DNA of 9,992 bases from an uncultured Clostridium sp. Lineage in GTDB: Bacteria > Bacillota_A > Clostridia > TANB77 > CAG-508. Both the position numbers and the translations under genes were made by a program. The DNA lies in the NCBI GenBank assembly GCA_951800935.1, contig CATOLW010000026.1, positions 1 through 9,992 of the forward strand, in the 5' to 3' direction. This document shows positions 1-6,061 of this stretch, piece after piece. Position 1 is the stretch's first letter. Each line of letters opens with the position of its first letter. The notes beneath the pieces are model-generated. The model saw only the letters and a list, made by a program, of their open reading frames with translations. It did not search any database and had not been told where the DNA came from.

Positions 1-100
1 CAATTCTCCACTCCGTCATCGCTGGTTGTAGTTTTTTTATTTCCTCTGCTTGTTTTAAAATATCTTTTTTATTTACACCTGTATTAACAAGAAACTGATT
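1..100 (-). other. Possible coding remnant running off the left edge
   Basis: On the reverse strand an open frame of 33 codons runs from just after a TAA (positions 103-101) to the window edge. Its translation is rich in Lys, Glu and Gln and looks protein-like (…NKKDILKQAEEIKKLQPAM…), with the character of an amphipathic helix. No ATG, GTG or TTG start lies in the frame before an internal ATG at about position 19, and no ribosome binding site stands before it. It may be the interrupted or decayed beginning of a gene to the left, or a chance frame. The family is not recognised. Confidence 0.2.
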
Positions 101-161
101 TTAATTACAATTAATACAGGAATAAATAAAAAAGAAATTTTTTTATAAATGTAAACTTTAG

Positions 162-192
162 TTGACAAATAGCAAACTTAAAATGGTAGAAT
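162..192 (+). promoter_or_regulatory. SigA-type promoter of the membrane-anchored regulator
   Basis: TTGACA at 162-167 is a perfect -35 box. The -10 is TAGAAT at 187-192, preceded by TG one base upstream (extended -10). The 19-nt spacer is longer than ideal, which the extended -10 may offset. The -35 box overlaps the 18-mer TGTAAACTTTAGTTGACA, a near copy of which lies in the leader of the gene at 4258. Confidence 0.55.
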
Positions 193-249
193 AATATAGT
201 AATTTGTATTATAATTTATTTATAATTATAAGAAAAGAAGGTGATACAA

Positions 250-1227
250 ATGAAATTAAGTGAAAAATTAAGAAAATTAAGAAAAGAAAAAGGACTTTCT
301 CAAGAAGAATTTGCTAATCAAATCAATGTTTCAAGACAATCTGTATCGAAATGGGAAAATGAAGAAGCAAAACCAGATGTAGATAAAATAAAGGAGATTG
401 TGAAAAAATTTAATATTAATTATGATTATTTACTAAATGATGAATTTGAAGTAAAAGAAATTACTACAAATATTACAGATAATCCTCCTAATAAACATAA
501 ACATAAACATAAAGTAGTATTAAAAATAATTTTTATAATATTTTTGTTATATCTATTAATCTGTATCTATAAGTTTATTGCTTTTTATCGATTTTTTTCA
601 ATAGCAAATAGTTTTTCAGAAGAGAATTATTGGATGATTCAAAACTTTGAAATGTCATCAAATGAATTAATTACTATAAATATAACAAAAGTTGGAAATA
701 AAATATTACAAAAATCTTATTCTCTTGAAAATTCAGAAATGATAACAGATGAAAATGGAAACATAATTCCTTATGAAATATCATTTACAGATATTGATAA
801 AAAAATAAGTTATCAGCTAAATTATGATAAAAATAAAAATATGTATATTTATCATGATAGAAAAAAAGATATGATAAACAATGAAGAAATAGAAGGACTC
901 TTTGTAGATGAAAATATCATAAAAGAAAATACACTAGCTATAATCCCATCTGGATTTAAAGAAATATTTTTGGCTTCTATTGACCCAAGATATTATTATG
1001 TATCAATATCAAATCGACAATTTAAAAGTTTTTCGTTCTCAAATAATGTAAAAATAAAAGTTCAATTAAATAATGATTATTTAGTTGAAAGTATTCATCA
1101 TAAGTTTGAATATAATGGTTCCATGTTGAAAACATTTAGTTATGACTATGTTCAAGACCATTTTGACGAAATAAAAGCCCCTCACGAAGAATATAGTGAT
1201 AAAATTTTATATCATGAAGAAGAATAA
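250..1227 (+). CDS. XRE-family HTH regulator with membrane segment and C-terminal domain
   Basis: This 325-residue protein is predicted to be a membrane-anchored DNA-binding regulator. Residues 1-65 form a classic Cro/C1-type helix-turn-helix domain (LRKEKGLSQEEFANQINVSR, then QSVSKWENEEAKP). A short polar linker follows with an alternating KHKHKHK stretch, then one strongly hydrophobic segment at about residues 88-112, followed by a charged domain of some 210 residues likely outside the membrane. The C-terminal domain is not recognised; a sensor role is inference. The ATG at 250 is chosen over the GTG at 241 because the GTG lies inside the ribosome binding site (AAGAAGGTGAT, 235-245). The gene has its own promoter and a terminator 25 nt past the stop, so it is probably monocistronic. 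It contains no in-frame CGG codon. Confidence 0.85.
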   Translation: MKLSEKLRKLRKEKGLSQEEFANQINVSRQSVSKWENEEAKPDVDKIKEIVKKFNINYDYLLNDEFEVKEITTNITDNPPNKHKHKHKVVLKIIFIIFLLYLLICIYKFIAFYRFFSIANSFSEENYWMIQNFEMSSNELITINITKVGNKILQKSYSLENSEMITDENGNIIPYEISFTDIDKKISYQLNYDKNKNMYIYHDRKKDMINNEEIEGLFVDENIIKENTLAIIPSGFKEIFLASIDPRYYYVSISNRQFKSFSFSNNVKIKVQLNNDYLVESIHHKFEYNGSMLKTFSYDYVQDHFDEIKAPHEEYSDKILYHEEE

Positions 1228-1252
1228 AATATAAATAATAACTCACAACACA

Positions 1253-1293
1253 AAAGACACTACCTTGCCATTCAAAGCAAATGTAGTGTCTTT
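1253..1293. terminator. Bidirectional intrinsic terminator
   Basis: A perfect 11-bp inverted repeat, AAAGACACTAC (1253-1263) and GTAGTGTCTTT (1283-1293), encloses a 19-nt loop. It lies between the convergent regulator gene and tRNA gene. On the reverse strand the stem runs into TTTTGTGTTGTG, a usable U-rich tail for the tRNA transcript. On the forward strand the tail (TTTATTGATTTCTTG) is weaker. Confidence 0.7.
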
Positions 1294-1325
1294 ATTGATT
1301 TCTTGTAAAATTCTATCTACAAATA

Positions 1326-1401
1326 TGGTGTGCCTAAGAGGACTCGAACCTCTATCGCCCGCTTAGGAGGCGGGTGCTCTATCCTGCTAAGCTATAGGCA
1401 C
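1326..1401 (-). tRNA. tRNA-Arg (anticodon CCT)
   Basis: The reverse strand folds into a complete cloverleaf: a 7-bp acceptor stem (GTGCCTA with TAGGCAC), a D arm, a 5-bp anticodon stem (CCCGC/GCGGG), a T arm with loop TTCGAGT, discriminator A and an encoded CCA (1328-1326). The anticodon loop CTCCTAA gives anticodon CCT, which reads AGG as arginine. The mature form without CCA is 1329-1401. This tRNA cannot read CGG by standard pairing, which matters because CGG behaves unusually in three nearby genes. Confidence 0.97.
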
Positions 1402-1418
1402 ATATTATTTTCAAAAAC

Positions 1419-1447
1419 ATTATAACAGTTTTTGTTTCATTTGTAAA
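1419..1447 (-). promoter_or_regulatory. Promoter of tRNA-Arg
   Basis: On the reverse strand TTTACA (1447-1442) is followed after 17 nt by a perfect TATAAT (1424-1419), with an extended TG one base upstream of the -10. This strong SigA-type promoter places the start about 10 nt before the tRNA 5' end. Confidence 0.75.
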
Positions 1448-1466
1448 TGCTACTACTTGACATATC

Positions 1467-1475
1467 TGTTATAAT
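1467..1475 (+). promoter_or_regulatory. Possible extended -10 promoter of the ttcA-like gene
   Basis: TGTTATAAT matches the extended -10 consensus (TGn then TATAAT, 1470-1475). No good -35 box lies 17 nt upstream. The predicted start near 1482 would leave a very short leader beginning at the ribosome binding site, so this call is tentative. The region is shared with the divergent tRNA promoter. Confidence 0.4.
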
Positions 1476-1491
1476 AAAAATGGTGATAAAC

Positions 1492-2200
1492 ATGCAAAAA
1501 ATATTAAGTCATATGAGAAAAGCAATTGAAGAATATAAAATGATTGAAGAAGGCGACAAAATTGCTGTCTGCCTATCTGGTGGTAAAGATTCTATTACCA
1601 TGTTACATGCCTTAAAAGCACTTCAAAGATTTTATCCAAAAAAATTCGAATTAATAGCCATTAGTGTTAATCCTGGGTTTGAATTTTTTGATATTCGGAT
1701 TTTTACAAAAAATTTGTGATGAGATAGAAGTTCCTCTTTTTATGGAAAATAGTAATGCAAAAGAAATTGTATTTGACATCCGAAAAGAAAAAAATCCTTG
1801 TTCTTTATGTGCCAATTTGCGTAGAGGTGTTATCAATTCTGTTGCCATTCAAGAAGGATGTAATAAAATTTCATTAGGTCACAATCAAGATGATGTTTTA
1901 GAAACTTTTTTATTAAATTTATTCTATACAGGAAATATTAGTACTTTTTCTCCTATCAGTTATATGGACCGTTCTAAAATAACACTAATTCGACCTTTAG
2001 TCTATACACCTGAAAAAGAAATCCGTAGGTTTATTCGAAAAAATAATTTTCAAGTAATGCCTAAAGTCTGCCCAATGGATGGTACTTCTAAACGAGAAGA
2101 TATGAAACAATTCATTATTTCTTTAACTAAGAACATTCCTATGATTCGTGCTAATTTATTCGGTGCCATTCAAAGAAATATCAAAGATTGGAAAATTTAA
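1492..2200 (+). CDS. ttcA: TtcA-like tRNA 2-thiocytidine synthetase, split by +1 frameshift at CGG
   Basis: Read with one +1 shift this is a 235-residue cytosolic PP-loop ATPase of the TtcA type, which thiolates cytidine 32 in tRNAs using ATP and an iron-sulfur cluster. Visible features are the ATP-pyrophosphatase loop SGGKDS at residues 29-34, the cluster-binding pair CxxC at 103-106 (NPCSLCANLRRG), a GHNQDDVLETFLLN helix typical of the family, and a third candidate cysteine in the late motif VCPMDG. The ATG at 1492 is preferred to 1447 or 1480 because GGTGAT stands just before it. Frame 1 runs to codon 68 (ATT) and then meets CGG at 1696-1698. Unshifted reading stops at a TGA seven codons later. 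Skipping C1696 gives Gly69 and restores the family sequence (…FFDI-GFLQKICDEIEV…). No independent start or binding site exists for the second part. Length is about normal for clostridial members. It could be a pseudogene, but everything else is intact. Confidence 0.85.
1696..1698 (+). other. Candidate +1 recoding site: CGG in ttcA-like gene
   Basis: The local reading is GAT ATT CGG ATT. Reading ATT then GGA (skipping C1696) joins the two open frames exactly and yields a glycine. The elsewhere uninterrupted codon pair ATT GGA in the UAP1-like gene shows that this sequence context occurs without an inserted C. Confidence 0.6.
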
Positions 2201-2212
2201 AAAAAGATTTTG

Positions 2213-2290
2213 GTGATTTTGGGGACGGAGGAAAAAATCATGGTCGAACTAATATTCAATCATGATTTTTTCCTCCGTCCCCAAAATCAC
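2213..2290. repeat. Perfect 30-bp inverted repeat with 18-nt loop
   Basis: Arms at 2213-2242 and 2261-2290 are exact reverse complements over 30 bp, containing the core TTTTGGGGACGGAGG and enclosing an 18-nt loop. The element sits between two convergent genes, 12 nt after the ttcA-like stop and 10 nt from the pgcA stop. There is no run of T after either side, so it is not a textbook intrinsic terminator, though such a hairpin could still block transcription or protect 3' ends. The GGGGACGG core resembles palindromic repeats associated with REP/IS200-type transposases or small non-autonomous elements; that assignment is from memory and is inference. No transposase is present here. Confidence 0.9.
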
Positions 2291-2300
2291 AGAATCATCT

Positions 2301-4025
2301 TTATTGTGCTATTTCTAACATAGCATTTTTTAATTTTTCTAATTTGTTTTTAGCATCTTCTTCTGAGGTTCCTTTTACTCCCATATAGAACTTAATTTTA
2401 GGTTCTGTTCCAGATGGTCTAATACAGCACCATGCATCATCTTCTAGCTCGTAGTATAGTACATTTGATTGTGGTAATCCTGTTTTACTGATTTCTCCTG
2501 TTTTCATGTTTTTTACCATATCTTTTTCTACATCTTTGAAGGTTAATACTTGGTAGTCTCCTACTTTTTCGATGTTAGTATTTCTCATTTTTGTCATCAT
2601 ATCTTTAATTTCTTGTGCTCCTTGTGGCCCTTCTCTAACAATAGATGGTTGTGCTTCTTTGTAATAACCATATTTTTCATAAATATCATTCATTGCATCC
2701 CACAAAGTTTTATTTTGTGATTGATAATAACAAGCTGCCTCACATAAGGCCATAACAGCTGCAATTCCATCTTTATCTCTTGCATAATCTCCAATTAGAC
2801 ATCCGTAGCTTTCTTCATAACCAAATACATAAGTCTTATCATGATTTTCTTCTGCTTTTTTCATAACAGCACCTATGTTTTTAAATCCTGTTAATACCTC
2901 TGGACAATCTAAATGATAGTGTTTTGCAATGGCTTTAGCTAAATTAGAAGATACTATTGTTGTAATTAACATTCCGTTTTCTGGTAAAATACCTTTTTCT
3001 TTCATTTGAGAAATTCTATATTCTGCAATTAATAGCGCTGACATATTCCCTGTATATGTCATATATTCTCCTGTTTTTTTATCTTTAGCAAAAATCCCTA
3101 AACGATCCGCATCTGGGTCAGTTGCTAAAACAACATCTGCGTCTACTTTTTTAGCTAGTTCTAAAGCTAATTTAAATGCTTTTGGATCTTCTGGATTTGG
3201 GTAATCTACTGTTGGAAAATTTCCATCTGGCTCACTTTGTTCTGGTACTACATATACATTTTCTAGTCCCAATTCTCTTAACAATCTTTCTGCAATTGTA
3301 TTTCCTGTTCCATGTAATGGTGTATAAACGACTTTTAGTTTTTTACCTTCTTCTTTCATCATTTGTGGATTTAATACAGAGTCTTTTAAAATATTTATAT
3401 ATTTATTATCTATTTCGGTTCCAATTATTTTTAACAAACCTTTTTTAATTGCTTCTTCTTTTGTTATTTGTTTAATCTCACTAAAATCTTCAACAGCTCT
3501 TACTTTAGCTATGATATCTTTATCTCTTGGCGATACAATTTGTGATCCGTCATCCCAGTATACTTTATAACCATTATATTTAGGTGGATTGTGACTAGCT
3601 GTAATCATAACTCCTGCTGTACATTTTAAGTTTCTTACTGCAAATGATAATTCTGGTACTGGTCTTAAGTTTTGGAATAAATAGGCTTTAATTCCATTGG
3701 CACATAAAATTAATGCTGTTTGCAAGCTAAATTCTTTAGACATTTTTCTAGAATCATAACTAATAACGACTCCTTGTTCTTTCGTTCCTTGTTCTATGAT
3801 ATAATTTGCTAGTCCTTGTGTTGCTTTCCCTACGGTATATTGGTTCATTCGGTTGGTTCCTGCTCCTATGATCCCTCTTAGTCCTGCTGTTCCAAATTCT
3901 AATTCTTTGTAAAATCTATCTTCAATTTCTGCTTTATCCTCACTTATTGCTAATAATTCTTTTTTTGTGTCTTCATCAAATTCTGGGCTTTCACACCATT
4001 TTTGATATTCTTTTAAATAATCCAT
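2301..4025 (-). CDS. pgcA: Alpha-phosphoglucomutase / phosphomannomutase family enzyme
   Basis: This cytosolic enzyme interconverts hexose 6-phosphates and 1-phosphates, feeding UDP-sugar synthesis for envelope polymers. It is 574 residues, the usual length of PgcA-type enzymes in Bacillota. Landmarks in order are GTAGLRG at 45-51, the phosphoserine loop TASHNPPK with Ser144, the metal-binding DPDADR at 303-308, the sugar-binding GYEESYG at 402-408 and the phosphate-binding RPSGTEPK at 536-543. All catalytic motifs are intact. The start at 4025 follows AAGGAGAG at good spacing and lies about 20 nt after the predicted transcription start. GGA glycines follow codons ending in C (for example TAC GGA, AAC GGA, GAC GGA), so CGG trinucleotides occur out of frame, but none is in frame. 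Substrate preference (glucose or mannose) is not settled by sequence alone. Confidence 0.95.
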   Translation of the reverse strand: MDYLKEYQKWCESPEFDEDTKKELLAISEDKAEIEDRFYKELEFGTAGLRGIIGAGTNRMNQYTVGKATQGLANYIIEQGTKEQGVVISYDSRKMSKEFSLQTALILCANGIKAYLFQNLRPVPELSFAVRNLKCTAGVMITASHNPPKYNGYKVYWDDGSQIVSPRDKDIIAKVRAVEDFSEIKQITKEEAIKKGLLKIIGTEIDNKYINILKDSVLNPQMMKEEGKKLKVVYTPLHGTGNTIAERLLRELGLENVYVVPEQSEPDGNFPTVDYPNPEDPKAFKLALELAKKVDADVVLATDPDADRLGIFAKDKKTGEYMTYTGNMSALLIAEYRISQMKEKGILPENGMLITTIVSSNLAKAIAKHYHLDCPEVLTGFKNIGAVMKKAEENHDKTYVFGYEESYGCLIGDYARDKDGIAAVMALCEAACYYQSQNKTLWDAMNDIYEKYGYYKEAQPSIVREGPQGAQEIKDMMTKMRNTNIEKVGDYQVLTFKDVEKDMVKNMKTGEISKTGLPQSNVLYYELEDDAWCCIRPSGTEPKIKFYMGVKGTSEEDAKNKLEKLKNAMLEIAQ

Positions 4026-4050
4026 TTTCTCTCTCCTTTCTTTTATACCC

Positions 4051-4079
4051 TCATTATACTTGATATTACTAGAATTGAC
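4051..4079 (-). promoter_or_regulatory. Promoter of pgcA
   Basis: On the reverse strand TTGTCA (4079-4074) and a perfect TATAAT (4056-4051) are separated by 17 nt. This is a clear SigA-type promoter with a short leader carrying the ribosome binding site. Confidence 0.8.
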
Positions 4080-4181
4080 AAGAGAGAATTTTAATAACTT
4101 GAAATTTTGTTAATATACTTTCTAATAATAGTTATCTACTTATTAAAAATCAACACTTTATCTTCGTTGCTGTATAAAAAA

Positions 4182-4210
4182 TTGACTCCATTATGTAAAT
4201 ATGATATAAT
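4182..4210 (+). promoter_or_regulatory. Promoter of the 127-residue orphan gene
   Basis: TTGACT (4182-4187), a 17-nt spacer and TATAAT (4205-4210) form a near-consensus SigA promoter. The predicted start is about 4217, so the block TGTAAACTTTGGTAAACA (4222-4239) lies in the leader, where a bound regulator could block elongation. Confidence 0.75.
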
Positions 4211-4257
4211 TCATATGCAAGTGTAAACTTTGGTAAACACAAAAAAGGAGGAAAAAT

Positions 4258-4641
4258 ATGAGAATGGTAATTTCTAATACTCATATTGCCGATAACAACT
4301 ATCGGTACATAGGCACCATTAATGGTGTGGCAATTGGTGGATTTGAAGCTATTATCGACACTTCAAATCACAAGAACGTATGTATTGTCGACTGCAATTT
4401 TGAGAATTATTCTTTAAAAAAGGATGTATTAAGTGCTTTTGCAGAAAAGATGTATCCTCTTCCCGTTTATATACTGGCTCCAGCCTTTAAAAAAGGGATT
4501 GAACATCGTTTTGGATTAGTAAAAGTCACGTCAGAAGAAATTGGCAAAACTCCGTGGCAGAATTATATTTCTGAGGCAAAAATAATGGCTGTATATCGTA
4601 TTATTCCGTCTAAACCAGAAATAATTGAAATTGAGCTTTAG
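4258..4641 (+). CDS. Unknown 127-residue protein, probably acquired
   Basis: The family is not recognised. The protein is soluble with no signal peptide or membrane segment. It begins MRMVISNTHIADNNYRYIGT and mixes beta-prone stretches with one helical region. Expression signals are strong: AAGGAGG at 4245-4251 before the ATG, its own promoter, and a terminator about 40 nt downstream. Codon use differs from the neighbours, with more GC-ending codons (GTC GAC TGC, CCG TGG CAG, CTG GCT). It lies, in the opposite orientation, between pgcA and the UAP1-like gene, which would otherwise be adjacent on one strand. Both facts suggest insertion of a foreign gene. It carries an in-frame CGG at codon 16 (4303-4305). 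If CGG were always shifted +1 here, translation would end two codons later at TAG. It is therefore either a natural test of the recoding idea or a gene this host cannot express in full. Confidence 0.75.
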   Translation: MRMVISNTHIADNNYRYIGTINGVAIGGFEAIIDTSNHKNVCIVDCNFENYSLKKDVLSAFAEKMYPLPVYILAPAFKKGIEHRFGLVKVTSEEIGKTPWQNYISEAKIMAVYRIIPSKPEIIEIEL

Positions 4642-4679
4642 CCTATCATAATGTTATGTATTGATGTAGTTAGTATAAC

Positions 4680-4708
4680 AAAAGCAACAGATTGTTTCTG
4701 TTGCTTTT
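4680..4708. terminator. Bidirectional intrinsic terminator
   Basis: An 11-bp stem (AAAAGCAACAG at 4680-4690 with CTGTTGCTTTT at 4698-4708) closes a 7-nt loop. Both strands leave a T-rich tail: TTTTATCGTTTT forward and TTTTGTTATACT reverse. It ends the orphan gene on the forward strand and the UAP1-like gene on the reverse strand. Confidence 0.88.
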
Positions 4709-4714
4709 ATCGTT

Positions 4715-5966
4715 TTAATCTAAATGATGAAATTTTTTATATAATTCTCTTGCTGTCTTAGGGCAATCTACTCCTGCAGAATCTGCATTTTTAACTGGTG
4801 CAAATTCTTCTTCTCTTTTAACACGGAGAATTGCCATGTCATCTACTTCTCCAAAAGCGTCAAACAAGAAAGCTTCAAATTTATAAGCATTTGGTGAATC
4901 AGGAACAACAATATTTCCTTGTTTATCTAAATATGTTGCTTTTTTATATGCTACATGATATGGTAATGGACTTGCTCCCATTCTTTCTACTGCTTCTACA
5001 CTAAATAAATTGCAAAGAATATGAGACTCTCCATAATATAATTCTCCATTTTCATCTCTTGCTTCTGCCATTTCTTCTGTTATTTCAGAATATTCTATTA
5101 CATTTGGCTTTCCATTTCTTTTACAAAATACTCCTACTTTTTCACTTGGATTGGCTTTTACTACAGACTTACAGGCAACTGTTACTTTTTTATCTAGTGC
5201 AATTCCCATAAGAACAGGATCTACCATTTTTACTAAACAATTATCAACTCCACCAATGAATACCCATTCCATTCCTAATTCTTTCATCTTTTTGGTCATT
5301 CCACTTTTTACTAGTGATTCGTAAATTCCTCCATGTCCATCTGCTGCTTGTTTTACTAATCCGTCTTCTCCAATTAGTATTTTTCCTTCTGTATCAATCA
5401 TAGGTAATTCCCCTTGAATAAAGAAGAATATGTTTTTATCTTTTTGATAACCAAAATATTTATTTTTTTCAAAAAATTCTATCGTTGCTTGGTTGTTTTC
5501 TCTACTAGTCATAATAAACCATGGAATGGTAACACCATATTTTTTCCCTTCTTCTTTTAAATTATCACATAATAATTCAAATAAAGATTTATGAGAATCT
5601 AATCCAATATCATAGGTTCCTTTTGGTCCATTATGTCCGAAGTCTTGTTCCTTGTCCTCCTGCCATAGTTACAGCTGCCAATTTTCCTTCTTTAATTACT
5701 TTTTTTCCTATGTTTTCATAATATTTATATTCATCATTTAATTTATATTTATCTAAATATTCAATTGGTGTTATTTCGTCATTTGCATTTTTTTCTTTCT
5801 TTTTTGTATGGTCATATAAACTATTAATTAATTCAAAATTAATGGATTCTATCTGATTTAATAGTTCTTTCTTATGTATTTCATCTAATGTTTGGTAATG
5901 ATTTAATAAATGTTCTTGCCCATATTTTTTTAGGACATTTTGTAATTCCTCTACTTTTTCATCCAT
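4715..5966 (-). CDS. UAP1-like UDP-sugar pyrophosphorylase, split by +1 frameshift at CGG
   Basis: With one +1 shift this is a 416-residue UDPGP-family nucleotidyltransferase that makes a UDP-sugar from UTP and a sugar 1-phosphate. The sequence resembles eukaryotic UDP-N-acetylhexosamine pyrophosphorylase (UAP1, AGX) more than GalU. Residues 101-116 carry MAGGQGTRL-GHNGPKG (nucleotide-binding loop and catalytic lysine region). They are followed by IPWFIMTS, KYFGY, QGELPM, the uridine-site DGHGGIY, a VDN pair, NPSEKVGV, EYSEI and a C-terminal PVKNADS…CPKTARELYKKFHH. The start at 5966 follows GAGG at modest spacing. Frame one reaches codon 109 (CTT), then CGG at 5639-5637; unshifted reading ends at TAA two codons later. 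Skipping the C gives Gly110 and restores a continuous protein. An ATG at 5512 within the second frame has no ribosome binding site and would omit the active-site loop. The sugar (GlcNAc, GalNAc or Glc) is inferred. pgcA on the same strand could supply a sugar 1-phosphate. Confidence 0.85.
5637..5639 (-). other. Candidate +1 recoding site: CGG in UAP1-like gene
   Basis: The reverse strand reads ACA AGA CTT CGG ACA TAA. Skipping one C gives CTT GGA CAT AAT, the expected Leu-Gly-His-Asn of the conserved nucleotide-binding loop. The P-site codon CTT is the same as at the known prfB frameshift site, but no Shine-Dalgarno-like sequence lies at the short prfB spacing; the nearest GGAGG is about a dozen bases upstream of CTT. 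Confidence 0.6.
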
Positions 5967-5995
5967 GTCTTTTCCTCATTTCTTTTTATCAAAAT

Positions 5996-6024
5996 AAACA
6001 GATAATAAAAAATATTATCTGTTT
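5996..6024 (-). terminator. Hairpin terminator after the 156-residue gene
   Basis: A perfect 12-bp stem (AAACAGATAATA with TATTATCTGTTT) closes a 5-nt loop. On the reverse strand it is followed by ATTTTGAT. The stem is AT-rich and the tail short, so termination may be partial, allowing some read-through into the UAP1-like gene. Confidence 0.6.
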
Positions 6025-6026
6025 TA

Positions 6027-6055
6027 CTTATACACTATTTTTTTAAAAATAGCAA
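6027..6055 (-). promoter_or_regulatory. Possible promoter of the UAP1-like gene
   Basis: On the reverse strand TTGCTA (6055-6050) and TATAAG (6032-6027) are separated by 17 nt. The predicted start falls inside the hairpin at 6024-5996, so transcripts begun here would lack most of the 5' arm and escape the terminator. Confidence 0.35.
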
Positions 6056-6061
6056 CTGTTT

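Noticed and set aside
78..120. Inverted repeat CCTGTATTAA / TTAATACAGG as a terminator
   Set aside because: The 23-nt loop is long and neither strand has a T-rich tail after the stem; it may be chance in AT-rich sequence or mark an old junction.
1457..1475. TTGACA (1457-1462) near TATAAT (1470-1475) as a consensus promoter
   Set aside because: The spacing is only 7 nt. The TATAAT can work only as an extended -10 or not at all.
3176..3448. Forward open frame of 90 codons within pgcA
   Set aside because: It is the antisense of a conserved enzyme, is Leu/Phe-rich as expected for such shadows, and has no ribosome binding site.
4715..5512. Separate gene starting at the ATG 5512 (265 residues)
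   Set aside because: It lacks a ribosome binding site, and the preceding 40 codons in the same frame encode conserved family sequence joined to the nucleotide-binding loop by the CGG shift.
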